Shown piece after piece: positions 25,870 to 37,769 of a stretch of DNA of 64,000 bases. The stretch spans positions 496,001-560,000 of the forward strand of contig JAOTON010000051.1 of the NCBI GenBank assembly GCA_034440635.1, in the 5' to 3' direction. The first letter of the stretch is position 1; every line of letters starts with the position of its first letter. The notes below the pieces were generated by a model. That model made no database searches. It was not told where the DNA came from and saw only the letters and a program-made list of their open reading frames with translations. This DNA comes from Lepas anatifera (Eukaryota > Arthropoda > Thecostraca > Lepadidae). Made by a program: the position numbers and the translations under genes.

Positions 25870-27022
25870 TTTCTGTAGCCGCGTGGTAACAGTGTTATAG
25901 CCCACGCTACTTCCGTCCCACTGGTAGTTTCGTCGATTGGCAGGAGGTCGTCAGAGCGAGGTGGAGAGAAGATGAGACAATCTGTATGCAGTCGGCACAT
26001 CTTTCCGTTGTCCGGAGTGGACGTGCTGGTGCAACAGCGCGTGCTGACAGATTGAAGAAGCTAACCTGCCGGCAAGCGTAATCGCCTAACGAGTTTGTGC
26101 AACAAGCACCGAACACATTTTGACCTTTTTTGTTGTCCGTGTAACACGATTTGGAGCTAACAGGGGCTCTCAAGGAGAATGGAAGTATGACTGCCACATA
26201 ATGTTCTGTGTGTGAACAAGTCTACATGTAGTAAACATTATACACTCTCTAATTCACGTAACTAGATATTTAGGCCCAACAGGCTAATGGCTGAGTTATG
26301 GGGAATATAAAATAGGTATGTGCATAACTCCCTTAGTTCACCATGGTATACAAATCTTGAAAATTTATGAGGTTATCGAAATTTATCATCTAAGTGTTCT
26401 AAATATTTCTGTGGGCAAATTAGTGTGGTCTTTTGAGTCTTATCAAGCTTTCTTTGTTTGTTTAAGTACCAAAAATAAAAAGAGACACACGTTATCGAAA
26501 AGAAAGTAGCCCTCGTGATGCCGTCTTGCTTGTAGGAAGCGGCCTCCTTCCTGCCACCTCCATCCCCACGCACAGCCGACTCCCCTTTTCCCCTCCCCTC
26601 CTTGCAGTAGACCTACAGCCACAGTCATTGGCGTCATTCTACAAAGCGAATAATGTTCGTCAGACAAAGCCTAAATGCGCCGGCGACGGTCCATCACCCT
26701 GGGTGCGGTTTTGTTTCTGTTGATGTGGCAGTGGCACGAGCCCTGGCGGCCCGCGCCAGGCACCGGGTCCCGTCGGGTCAGCTCGCCCACACACCGCTGT
26801 CGGCGCCTTGTCTCTGACAAAAGAGGCCGCCCTGGCGCTACTGCGTATACGTCGAGCTTTGAAAAGTAGTGAAAAATAATATCCCGTACCTAGTACAATG
26901 CAAGCAATATTATAGCGCTGCATGCATCAACTGGCAAACGGCGTGTTTTATTGTGGTTATGTTCGGCGTGCCCGAAGGCCAGGAGAAACACTTGCACTGT
27001 CTTTGAAAGGTTTTGCACTTAT
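25870..27022. other. Unassigned DNA
   Basis: A short plus-strand ORF at 26675-26869 begins MRRRRSITLGAVLFLLMWQW, which resembles a signal peptide, but it has no conserved partner and sits in GC-rich sequence. Not called as a gene. Confidence 0.45.
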
Positions 27023-27401
27023 TTAACACCCGCACTGGAGAGGGGTCTGACACTAACGCGCACTGGAGGGGGTTTAGTAGACTCCCCTAAGATCTCAGAA
27101 ACTAAGAGGTGTAGAAGAACACCAGTTGGCAAATTTTCCTTCGCCTAGGCTTATATCTTCAAGGTCAAACGAAGTCATAAAGGTCAGGTATTGGCCATGC
27201 TGGGAAACCATTGTGAAATGCCGTCATTATGCGGGAAAATACGGGAATGGTCATTCAAGGTCATTGACCTAGGAGGTTACAATATGGTATACTACCTATA
27301 ATGTACATTATGACTAGCACTTCAGCCACTGTTTGGCGGGAAATGAAGATTGACATTCACCAATGACCATTGACCTTGACCTTTGACTTAAACTTTGAAA
27401 T

Positions 27402-27414
27402 TGACCTTTGACCT
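27402..27414. promoter_or_regulatory. Perfect DR1 motif in TTAA element
   Basis: TGACCTTTGACCT sits within a run of TGACCTTGACC and TTGACCTTTG motifs at 27366-27455. TGACCTTGA is the complement of the extended half-site TCAAGGTCA used by FTZ-F1/ERR-type receptors. The DR1 site is also present in the related copy (7039-7051). Confidence 0.4.
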
Positions 27415-27892
27415 TTACCTTTGAACTTTGACCTTGACCATGCTCTTTGACCTTGGCCTTTACATTGAGGTACCTTAACTATGACGTCATATCATAATAT
27501 ACGTCAGACCGGGTAACGCCATTTGACCGGCAGCACTGGGGTCAATGACCTTGCAAGTGCAGATATGAACTTGACCTGTGACCTTTGAACTTGAACTTAA
27601 CCTTCATATGAGGTGACCTTGACATATCCTCCCGGTTATATAGCGTTATGACGGCACCACTCGGTCTCCAGTGCAAGTGATCTGGTCCGACCGCGCGATT
27701 ACGGCGATGTCAAAATGTAGGTCTGACTTTGAAAGCCTATAAGTCCAAAATTTTCGACCGATTTTCAAACTTGTTCACCAATCGACGCTCTATTAAATTC
27801 TGTTAAATGTGGCCAAGTATCGTCTTTCGGCTACGAGCGGTTCTCCGGCCACCTTGGAAAAACAGGTTGGGGGCCTCCGAGGCCCCCTCCAG

Positions 27893-29774
27893 CAGAGTTG
27901 TGCGTTTAATAATTTTCTTGAGTCAACTCAACTAAATTCACGTGCTGAGAGTGATTGACTCAACTCCGACCCAACTCATTGTCAAGAGTTCAGCAAGTCG
28001 ACTCAACTCCAACTCATGGTTAAATTCTTCCAACTCAACTGCGACTCAACTCACGACTCAACTCAATTCAAACTTTGAGTCGGTTTCAAAATAAAATAAA
28101 GAAATGATAGATACATACATAACAATAACAAATTAATCAATAAATTAATAAACCAGTAAAACACAAGCTGTTCAGAAAGTCCTACAGGAAACTGAAGATT
28201 AATAGATGCAAAATTAATTAATTGGAATTGAAACATTGGTCAACAATTATCCAGCAACCATGGATACCTTCTTTAATTCTTCCAGACTGTCACTGCCCAA
28301 CAAAGCTATAACACCATGTTGCAATGATTTCTAAAAGGAGCATTGCATGATTAACTAGGTACATACATGGAATCAAAAGGAACCTAAGTGGAACCTAAGG
28401 TTCCACCAACATAGGCAAATCATTGAACCTCCATTTCATCAGAAAAGGTTCAAGCAAAAAAAAACTTATCTAAACCATATCCGCAGGGATGATACATGTA
28501 TTGCTATTTTCTGTTGAAGAACGATGCTAGGTAATTTTTCTGAATGAAACGTTCCTATACCATGAGCTTAATAATCAAAATTTAAGCAATAATTTCTAGA
28601 GAACCTAGCTACAATTGCAAATTTTGCGAACTACAGCAAGCCCTAGGAAAAAGTAGGTGTACCATATATGACAAAAACAATAGAAATGTAAATTTTACCA
28701 ACGTGCTGCATTTTAATATATTCATATTTTTAAACCCAATCAAATTTTCAGCTTGGAAACCTCCAATACAGTACGTACCTATCGCTCTTTAAAATCGGAG
28801 CACGGTTTCATAGAAAATTGTTCTAATGTATAGCTTTCCAAATAAAATATGGACGTCAAGCAAAGGTCTATGATCAGGCAAAACCAGTAGCCAGAAATAA
28901 TTCCTTTGATTCGTGCAATAACGGCTTTTTAACATTTTTGTCAAATCAGATGTCAAATTTGTTATGCTAATATCAATATCTGCTTTTAATAGGCAAAAAT
29001 AATAAAGCGGCTGCAGAGGGCTTTTAAGACAAAGGAAACAATGGCATATGTAGTAAAACAAATATTTACATCACTTTATGAATTAGCACGTGGCTTTTGC
29101 ACTTTTGCCCTGGAGCTATCTAGGCTTGAGCCTATACTTGGTTGAATTTGCCGTTCAAAGACAGCAATGGCGCACACTATTCTCAGACGACCACCGGGGA
29201 CACCAACCAGCGACGCGGCGTGTTGTTGCGGTGGTTGAAGTAAATAAGTAATGTTAAATAATGAGGATGAGAAGTTTTCGAGAGACTTGAAATGTATTTT
29301 GCAGTCTGTTCCTCTACTTCAAATATTTAAAGAGAAGGCCAGTGATAGGAGCCTGCTTAATTTTTCGAGTTCACGCATTATTTGTGCCTAGGGACTTCTT
29401 CAGACCGGATGGGCCTTGAAAATAGCAATTGAACCGTAGAATTGAATTGATATATTGAAACAAATTGAAACTGATTTAAACAATTGAAACGCTGGAGGGA
29501 ATGGATATTTAAAGGAGGTCAAAGGAGGTTTGCAAAAGGTAGGCAAATATAAACCATTTTACTTAACATCATGTTTACCTGTTGAGTCAACTTCTTTCGT
29601 CAACTCATTTGACTCGCTGTCTTCACAACTCAACTCAACTCATCGACGTGCTGTGAGCTGACTCAACTCAACTCACCTGTCTAATTTTTTCGACTCAACT
29701 CAACTCAACTCAGAGTCGAATGAGTCGGAATTTGAGTTAAACTCCGACTCCAACTCACGAGTCGCACAACTCTG
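27893..29774. mobile_element. hAT-type element with subterminal GAGTTGAGTC arrays, TSD CCCTCCAG
   Basis: It starts CAGAGTTGTGCG and ends with its exact complement CGCACAACTCTG. The 8-bp duplication CCCTCCAG is at 27885-27892 and 29775-29782. Both ends carry dense, degenerate GACTCAACTC/GAGTTGAGTC repeats (about 27920-28080 and 29580-29760), the usual form of hAT transposase-binding subterminal repeats. The AT-rich centre shows no transposase, so it is non-autonomous. It cuts the TTAA element and is therefore younger. Confidence 0.9.
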
Positions 29775-29925
29775 CCCTCCAGTGCGCGTGTTAACACATT
29801 CCCGATGTTTCGAGCTTTGATTTTTATCAGTGACTGAAACACGAAGGAAAACACTTGTGGTGCCGGTAGGACGTCTTTATTGGCGATAACTGTGTTCGAC
29901 GGTGGGCCGCGGGTCAGCTGCTTGC

Positions 29926-30461
29926 GAGGCGGACGTTTCGAAATGCGCGGTGTGCAGTGGAGACCATGACGCGTGGTCACGTACATGCCCAAGTTTGTCT
30001 CCGAGAGAGAGAGGTTAAAGGCCGGGGTCTTGGGGACTACTCCCGCAGAAACTGTCTTACCACGAGACAGCCATGTTAAGACATCTAGATCGTTCGAACC
30101 GACGACAGAACAGAGGACTACTGCTCGTTCCTCTCCTTATCGTGATGTGCTGGTGGGAAAGACGCAGCGTGTTAAGTCACCTGCGAGCATGGATTCACCC
30201 ATGCGGGACATCATGCACCCGTCCGTGCGCGAGTTTATGAGTCTGCTCGGTGGTCAGGTGCAACAGCCTGACAACCAACCTGTCACTTCTGAAAAGGGTG
30301 TCCAGACAGAGCCAACGGAGGCCTCGGTCGCGATGGTACCAGCACTGCAGCCTGACGGTCGGAGTAGAGACACCACTAAGAAAGGGGTGCAGACGGGTGT
30401 TCACGATAGGCAACATTCAGAAGTTATACCCATTGCTGCCACCCATTGCTGCCGCCAATAG
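29926..30461 (+). pseudogene. LINE ORF1 (gag-like) remnant with CCHC knuckle
   Basis: One frame reads CAVCSGDHDAWSRTC at 29944-29988, a C-x2-C-x3-H-x6-C zinc knuckle of the kind found in ORF1 of Jockey/I-group LINEs (compare the usual CxxCGGxHxAxSRxCP pattern). Just after the knuckle the frame closes. The neighbouring frame, 29973-30461, continues with KFVSERERLK and a Ser/Thr-rich region holding two KGVQT motifs (EKGVQTEP, KKGVQTGV), also common downstream of ORF1 knuckles. So it is a frameshifted fragment with no adjoining endonuclease or reverse transcriptase. Confidence 0.55.
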
Positions 30462-32095
30462 TGTGTATGAAGGGGTAATTTCAGTTCTAAAAAGATCAGG
30501 TGATTAGGGACCTTTGCTTACGCAATGCACAAAAACATTTCAGGAACTCACTCGATGTGTGCGATACACCACCTTCATGTTGCACGAGCCCTATCCGTTT
30601 CTGACTTGACACTTGACAAGACTGACTTGACTTGACTGACTTGACAAGATTTTGAGGAGCGCGGGACACTTGTTTGTGCTGTTTGTCCTTGTCCAGTTTC
30701 GTGCCGGCTTAATTGCCGTCTGCGTTGTACTCAACTGATTCTGGATCGACTTCGGTGATGTCAAATACGCCTGTACGGAGCCCAGGTGTTCAGATCAGCC
30801 TGTGCATCTATCGTCTGATATAAATATAGTTTGTGCCATGCCGGATAATACATACTGGGGGAGAAGTAGCGTATTAAATAGCAGCATTGGGGACAGTTTC
30901 CTTCAAGGCTATCCGCCGGGGGTTCACCAACACCATTTCGCTACTCTCGGTGTAACGGCCTGACGGTGGACATTGCAGCCTGCAGTATGCCGAAACACAT
31001 GAAATAATTAGACTTTTTCCTAATGGAATCAGCAAAAGCAGGGGCTGAGTAAAACACGGCTTCCTTAGAAGGCAACAGTGTTTGATAACCTATGTGGTCT
31101 GCACGCATAGTTAATCAGTCTTACCAGGGAAACCTGATGACGGACTAGCAGTCTAGCCTGGGTGCGATGTTAGAATGTTCGACATCGCATGAAACGGACG
31201 TGCTGATTGTTTTCTTTTGGATTATTTCCGCGTTATCGTCGACTGGTCTGTCCACTTAGCTACAGGGCTGATTACTGATCTGAGCAGAAGAAAATAAAAC
31301 GATGGTAAAAGTTAGATATGATAGATTATTTAAACATTTTGCTTGCTTTGTGTCTATTTAGATATTCTAAATGCGTTTTGATAGTTTCGCTAAGAGTATT
31401 GCTTACTTTGCTGCACCAGCTGCATGTTGTTTGTCATAGTATTCTGTTGAAATCGTGGTTTCGGCCTAATGCAGTGCATAGTCATTTTTCTTCAAATCTT
31501 GTTTTTAACACAGTAGGTAATAAGATCCCATAATGTGAGACAAGTGCATTTAAATTTAGAGTATAGTAAGAAAAACGGAGTCGCAAGCGTATGAAATAAA
31601 TTGATTAACAATGAATACAAGGAACTAGAAATTACTTACTTAGAAACGATTAAAAATTATGAATTGATAGGTAAATAGATGAGTAGACTATGTAATAAAC
31701 TAGACCAAAAGACTGATCAAAATTGTATTGGTCAAATCTTAGCTGTCCCCGAAACTGCGTGATGTATTTTTGCTGTAGTAGTTGAATGAACAGTAATGTT
31801 AAGTAATTCGTGCGATCGCTCAAATTGCAGCGCCCCTCCCCCTGAGATTGTGTCACCATATCCCACCCCAGCCAACCATCATTGGTGTCCTCGATGACCT
31901 GATCACATCGCCAAATTACTAATTACTAAGTACTAATTACTGATAAATTACTGCTCCGAGCCTTGCTAGACCATGCTCCCGGATGCTCCCCCCAAAAAAA
32001 ACACGCCACTGCACACATGAAAGACTGCTCCGAGCCGTGCTGGACAAACCCCCCGGATGTACACCCCCTCCCCAATTAGCCTGCTGTCTCTGCAG
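30462..32095. other. Unassigned DNA
   Basis: No gene recognised. There are short GACTTGA repeats near 30600-30650 and AT-rich sequence at 31300-31700. A pyrimidine-rich tract CCTGCTGTCTCTGCAG leads into the candidate exon at 32096. Confidence 0.5.
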
Positions 32096-32230
32096 GGGCT
32101 GCTACCATCTCAGCTGACGAACTGTACCATGACATTGAAGCTGAACCATTGCCTAAGGCCGTGCATTTTTTATGCAGCAGGCCGGCCAGTCCGGTCTCCC
32201 TCCGTGCCGGCCGTCTGCTGCCATCACCAG
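32096..32230 (+). CDS. Candidate cassette exon of the class B GPCR (45 codons, phase 1-1)
   Basis: The acceptor CTGCTGTCTCTGCAG ends at 32095 and the donor CACCAG|GTGGGC follows 32230. The 135-nt segment has no stop in the frame set by the phase-1 end of the exon at 10277, and it again ends in phase 1, so it can be included or skipped without breaking the join to 63933. It would encode AATISADELYHDIEAEPLPK, then AVHFLC and a Pro/Arg-rich stretch, placed between the first two cysteines of the hormone-receptor domain. Vertebrate PTH1R carries a dispensable exon (E2) at the same place. Sequence alone cannot show that it is spliced; a chance open segment is possible. Confidence 0.35.
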
Positions 32231-32341
32231 GTGGGCCCGGGGGAGGGTGCCGGTCCCAGCTCCGGCGCCGTGTCGAGAGCTGACCCTGGCCAATGCGACC
32301 GCGCAGTACCACCAGGGAAATCTGCCGCCGCCAGCGACTGC

Positions 32342-32765
32342 GGTGGTGATCGTGTGACGGACCCTCTGCAGATGACCAGTGACAGGGCCGGAACTGCTGT
32401 GGTGGTGATCGTGTGACGGACCCTCTGCAGATGACCAGTGACAGGGCCGGAACTGCTGTGGTGGTGATCGTGTGACGGACCCTCTGCAGATGACCAGTGA
32501 CAGGACCGGAACTGCTGTGGTGGTGATCGTGTGACGGACCCTCTGTAGATGATCAGTGACCATTGACGGCGCCGGAACTGCTGTGGTGGTGATCGTGTGA
32601 CGGACCCTCTGCAGATGACCAGTGACAGGGCCGGAACTGCTGTGGTGGTGACCGTGTGACGGACCCTCTGTAGATGATCAGTGACCATTGACGGCGCCGG
32701 AACTGCTGCGGTGGTGATCGTGTGACGGACCCTCTGTAGATGGCCAGTGACGGCGCCGGAACTGT
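32342..32765. repeat. 59/66-bp tandem repeat, 7 copies
   Basis: Units start GGTGGTGATCGTGTGACGG at 32342, 32401, 32460, 32519, 32585, 32644 and 32710. Two units carry a 7-bp insert (GATCAGTGACCATTGACGGCG instead of GACCAGTGACAGGG). Each unit contains CCCTCTGCAG or CCCTCTGTAG. Long minus-strand open frames are by-products. Confidence 0.95.
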
Positions 32766-33431
32766 TCCGTGAAGCATGCGCGTCACTCAGTTATGTATAA
32801 GCTTGATAATTACAGCCGAATAGAAACTTTGGTTGCCAGATATAATTTTGATTTTGCTTTGGTGTTATTCAGCAAGTGGTGAACAAAGAATTGTCAAATT
32901 AGGGATAAGGTAATTATATTAAGATTGTGTTGTATACAATGTACAAATATATTTTTAAAACATATAATTCTGACCTGCATTTATCAAATAAGAGCCAGAT
33001 GGGTCAGAAGAATATATAGGGTGGAAGCTGGAAACAGGATGACGTTTAAAGTGACGACACATATACGAGGATTCATAAATGGAATGCGCAAAATAAGTCA
33101 TTAAATGAATGAGTAGGTGCCCAAAAAAGGTACCAGAAATTCGGCAGCCTCACTTTCACTTTCTCATTTCAGCACGGCTCTCATTGGCTCACGTGAAAGG
33201 GGACGGCTTCGCTAGCTAGCTAGACGGGCGAGCAGAATGAACAGATCAGCAAAGCCGAGTAAAACTGGTGAATCAATCCTGCCTTTAAAAAGGTGACGTA
33301 AAAAAACAAATAATTCTGCACTCTTAGTGCCTCCACGCGAAACTAAATTGAAATTCATCGACAAACAATTGTATGAGAGTTATGATCATTACGTTATAAT
33401 AATTGATAGTGAGATTACTTATCGGTCAATT
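32766..33431. other. Unassigned DNA
   Basis: AT-rich, no gene or element ends recognised. Confidence 0.5.
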
Positions 33432-34467
33432 TTAACCCGCGCCCCATCGGGGGTCTAGCGCCACCTTCGCCCCACCGGGGGGCCATCGATGGCCCCCTCT
33501 AACTCCGGAAATATGGGCATTAGCGTAAATCTGCAAAGTGCAATAGAAAGCTCGCGTGAATTCAGTAAGAAATTACTTCACATGTTTTAGTGCTCAGGTC
33601 AATGGTTTGACCTCCGGAGGTCAAATTAGGTCAAGATCGGCTATTTTCACTCAAATATGCAATGCTTAAGCAAACTGGGCATAACTCTTAAGCCATTAGA
33701 GCTATTAAAGTCTGGTAAAGTACATTTGATAGTAAACTGTCAGTACTTTTTCTGCTATGTGAAACGTAAAGACCTCCCGCCAGTGGTTTGACCTCCAGAG
33801 GTCACCTCGTGACCTAAGATTACCTGAGGTCACGAAAGGCCAGAAAGTGACCTTGCCGTATTTCAAATGAAAGCCAATGACAAGACAAACACGATGGTGT
33901 TTGTTTCAGCGCTCTAGCTTAATACAGGTCAAAAGTTATTGTTAAAATACTGTTTTTGACCCCTGATGACCTTGGATGACCTTGGAGAGGTCAAAGGGCA
34001 AATATGGCCCCTGGAATCCGTGAAAGGGTGTCCAAGAACGCTTTTCTGATCAAGCTGAGCAATTTTCAATCGCTTTTGTGACTTTTAGATCATAAGACAG
34101 CTTTTCCCCATGCTTTTTCAATGGGAGAGGTCACCTCGTGACCTGACCTCAGGGCACGAAATCGAAAAATCCCGGATATAGACCTTGTAGATCCTGGAGG
34201 GGCCATAAAGTGTAGGAAGTTTCAAATCAATCGAGTTCGAAATGTAGCTCTTACAGAGCTCTAAAGTTGAAGTTAGGTGACCTTGGTTGACCTCGTCTGG
34301 TGACCTGACCTTGGGTGACCCGGGGTAAAAAAATTTCAGGGATGGTGGGAAAATGATGCAATGAGAGGTAGAGCTCTCAACCGCGGTGCTGCGCCTCTTC
34401 GTTTTTCTTCTATCCCGGAAAAACCTTAGGGGGGCCATCGATGGCCCCCCGGTGGGGCGAGGGTTAA
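33432..34467. mobile_element. TTAA-flanked non-autonomous element, about 1.03 kb
   Basis: Left TTAACCCGCGCCCCATCGG; right CCGGTGGGGCGAGGGTTAA. GGGGCCATCGATGGCCCC occurs near both ends as a GC-rich palindrome, followed inwards by CCGGAAA-like sequence. The interior holds many TGACCT/AGGTCA motifs and AATGGGAGAGGTCACC, which resembles AATGGAGAGGT in the elements at 36786 and 55738. No coding sequence. The fragment at 10945 has the same kind of terminus. Confidence 0.8.
33608..33623. promoter_or_regulatory. 16-bp perfect palindrome of TGACCT/AGGTCA half-sites
   Basis: TGACCTCCGGAGGTCA is two nuclear-receptor half-sites in everted arrangement. A near copy, TGACCTCCAGAGGTCA, lies at about 33788-33803 in the same element. 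Receptor binding is inference. Confidence 0.4.
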
Positions 34468-36263
34468 AGCATTGTGCTGTGTTCTTTATGCTGGGAGTTA
34501 TACTTGTAGGTTGCAGGTACAGCCCCTTGCAGTTGTATCTGTACACACTAGGCTGGGATGTTTGTGCCCTAGCACTAGCGAGCTATTTCTTACCCAGTCA
34601 TGATTCAGCATAAAACTGGTGCTTTGCTCCCAGCTAACGATTCGGTACCAACCAATACTTGGCAAGCCTCATGTTTGATTAGCAAAACACGCAGTTGTCG
34701 CGAGGGAATGATAGGAAGAAATTATGCAGATAATTGTCAAAATATAAGATTGGCAACCAATTATAGGTCAGCAATCTTAGACTATAAGGGCAATAAGGCG
34801 CATACTGTGTTTCCAATCATGACCGAGTGAGCACTTGATCCACCTATGGTCAGTGTTGATACATGCCTGATTCAACGCCTAGCTAGTTTCTGGCAAACGT
34901 GGTTTCCTAGGCTTCATGCATTGTCAATTTTCCCAAATTGTTCGATTGAGTACAGCTTTCTTGGAAATGTCTTCAAACATGCCTTGTGGGCGCGAGAATT
35001 CACAGATGCGTAATTTGTTGCACTGTACGACTAAATTCGAGGGAATATACAGGCCAGATTTGGCCAGATTTGGATAATCTTCCAAAAATAGTTTCTCTCT
35101 TATACCATAGGCGTCAAAATTGGGGGACTGGGGACTTTTTTCTAAACTGGAGGACCAGGGAAACCCTTTCCTCCTAGTAAGTGGCATGGGAACTTTGCGG
35201 AGTTGCTCGACCAAAGTGAAGCTACGCGTTTCCATATTTGTTGTGAGTGGACTTTCTGTGAATGATAAGTTTGCCTCCGCCTACCCCCCTCCCCCACCCC
35301 TCCTCTGAGCCCGTTCAGTTCAGTTCAGCATGTTAGGAAACAATCCACACAAGGTAAAAACAATGGAGTGGCTTTTCATGTTTCCACGTCAGTCATTAAG
35401 AATAAGGTAATGCTGAAAATGTAATAAAAACGTGGTATAAAACGTGGGATAATAAAATCATGCATACCGAGAAAAGTTTTTTAAACACCGTTCCCTGCAC
35501 CCCACTCAGGCAAATAATGTGTGGCGCAACGCTTCTGGAGGAGTTTGACGACTTGTTTGACCTGCCATTCTTCTGAAAAGCGAGCAGCTTTGGGCTGGCT
35601 GGGCCGGTCCGAAGGAGTTCCCAGCCTGTTTGTCGATGGAAGTCCAGCACCACATACTTCGGAGCTCCGCCGACTGCCGGAGGCTGTTATACCTGAGCGC
35701 CACCCTCAGCTCGTCAGGCGGGCTCCTCCGCCGCCGCCGTCGCAGATAAGACGGCGTTAAGGGCCTGTTTGTGGACGCCGCGAGCTGCCGTACCGTTTCA
35801 GAGATGCTCCAGACGACGCGGAAGACTGCAGTCGGTGTACAATGGTGATGTCTAGCCACTTGGAATGACAGTAGACACATATTTTGGAAACGGAAAATAT
35901 GTACGGGAGCCAGAAATGAGAGACAAGAAAGCATATTCGTGCAAAACGTGCCTACGTCTACCCTTATAACTAAAAGTGCAAATTTACAACACTTACTTTG
36001 TAATTTCTGTAATTTCCCCGTGTTGAACGAGATGACGCCCACATGATAATCGGCTGTATGAAGTGCTGGTTTTATTCACCAGCTGTACACGCCAGGGAGG
36101 TACATTTTCATGTGTATTGCATAAATTATATTTTGCAATGCCTTTTGAGGGTCGTCGTGGTCATGCAGTTCAGTCCAGTTGCCGGTTGCTGAGGTTTTTG
36201 ACTGTTATTCACAGAAGCTGCCCAGCCTTACTCACGAATTCTGGCCTCAAAGTGGCCCTCGAG
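34468..36263. other. Unassigned DNA
   Basis: No gene recognised. 35510-35760 is GC-rich with open frames on both strands (for example minus 35506-36042, 178 codons), but no conserved motif or consistent splice sites. Confidence 0.45.
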
Positions 36264-36532
36264 CATTGGCGGACGCAGGGGTGGGGGGCATTCCGGCCAT
36301 GCCCCCCAAAGCGCTGGAGGGGGGGCAAACTATCTTTTGGCCCCCTCAAACGCCGGAATTTAAAAAAGGTGTTTACACTAGGTCTGTAGAGCAAAAAAAC
36401 TTTGCTCCCACCCCCCCCCGCCCCCCCGAGAGCGATCATGTACATGGAGAGGTGGCTTATACTAGGTCTGTCGAGCACTGAAAAAAGGTGTTTACACTAG
36501 GCCTGTAGAGCAAAAAAATACTCGCTCCCGCC

Positions 36533-37769
36533 CAGTGGCGGATCTAGCCGGTCGGTTTGGGAGGGGCAAACCAAAGTCAAAAGCCGAAAAGCAAAAAAAA
36601 AACGTCACGCCGTGAAAAGCTGCGCTACAATATCATTTGCCGGTAGAATTTTAGAGTTTTGGGTATTTGAGGCCAAAAGTTACAAAAAACGTCACGGGTT
36701 GAAAAAACATGGGCTAGAGATACTTTTTCCGGTCCGAGGCCCAATATTTACACTAAACTTAACTGGTTCTCTTTCAAGTTGAGAATTAACACGCGCATTG
36801 ACGGGAGGGGCGGGTACCCGCCCCCTCGGGTTTTTCGGAGACAGCAGAAAAACGGCGGCGCATAGCGCCGCCGTACTTGGCATACCTTTTCCCTCTTCAT
36901 TTTTACCACTTCTGTGAAAATTTTAAGGTTAGGTCATCTCAGGTCAGGTCACCAGTACAGGTCAAGTGACCCGACCTCAAAAAAGTTTAAGATGGCATAA
37001 GTCGGAGCAGGGTGGACTTATCCGATTGAAGCCCATATCACATAATGGCCCTACCGAGTTCTCTAAAATATATTCCGGTATTTTTTATGTCGATGACCTA
37101 AGGTCAGGTACGAGGCATGACCTCTCCATTGGAAATACATGGGGAAAATGTTTTACGGAATAACTCAATAACGGATGGTGATAATGCATTTATTTTAGCT
37201 GCATTAGACTCGCCTGGGCTTTGCGGTTCTAATGATATGCATTTTATATAATTTGACCCTGATCTGACCTCAGGTCAGGGCAAATCCTTGATTTGATCTA
37301 GCAAGGTCAAATATATATATCATTCGATTCGGCTCGCTGATAGGATTCATATAGTTTAAGTCGTTTTGCTCTATCTTTACTTGTTCAGATGTAATGGCCG
37401 AAAAACTGAATTTACATGTTATCCCTATGACGGCATGTTTTGTCCTCTCATGACCTTAAATGTGGCCTGAAAAAATGGTTCAAATGTTTTCGATGGAGAA
37501 GTGGATGGGCAGCCCAACGCCGTTTACCGTTTTTCACTACCTACCGTGGTTCTCGAGATCTTAGGGGGCGGGTACCCGCCCCCCCGTCAATGCAAAGGTG
37601 CCTCAGACCCCCGTCAATGCGCGTGTTAAAGCACCAGAATCTTGCTTATAAACTAAAAAGGAGTCAGGGGAAAAAGGAGGTCGATCATTTGGGGGGCAAA
37701 AACATAGTTTTGCCCCTAGCTTTTGAGGGGGGGTAAATGCCTTTTTGCCCCCCCTTGGATACGCCACTA
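36533..37769. mobile_element. Middle hAT-type element, near-exact TSD CTCCCGCY
   Basis: The left end CAGTGGCGGATCTAGCC and right end TTGGATACGCCACTA are flanked by CTCCCGCC (36525-36532) and CTCCCGCT (37770-37777). It is a paralog of the 357-bp element at 12209-12565. Removing the TTAA element at 36786-37629 restores collinearity with that copy. Confidence 0.85.
36786..37629. mobile_element. Innermost TTAA element, 836 bp between TTAA duplications
   Basis: TTAACACGCGCATTGACGG at the left and TCAATGCGCGTGTTAA at the right, with TTAA at 36786-36789 and 37626-37629. The paralogous host element at 12408-12411 has one TTAA at this point, which proves duplication on insertion. The interior has AGGTCA-rich sequence, AATGGAGAGGT-type motifs, and a hairpin of GGCGGCGC and GCGCCGCC at 36853-36873. 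It is nearly identical, in reverse orientation, to 55738-56584. No transposase. Confidence 0.95.

Larger units (their letters stand above)
27023..29794. mobile_element. TTAA-flanked element split by a hAT element
   Basis: Left end TTAA then CACCCGCACTGGAG (27023); right end CTCCAGTGCGCGTG then TTAA (29791-29794). Removing the nested hAT insertion (27893-29774 plus one 8-bp duplication) leaves about 870 bp, close to the 840-bp elements at 36786 and 55738. The interior is packed with TGACCT/AGGTCA half-sites and no coding sequence. The truncated copy at 6430-7205 belongs to the same family. TTAA duplication points to a piggyBac-like mobiliser (inference). Confidence 0.85.

Noticed and set aside
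26675..26869. Small secreted peptide gene (MRRRRSITLGAVLFLLMWQW)
   Set aside because: Only a signal-peptide-like N terminus; no cleavage sites, conserved peptide or transcript context.
35506..36042. 178-codon minus-strand ORF
   Set aside because: GC-rich, with competing frames on both strands and no recognisable domain or splice pattern.
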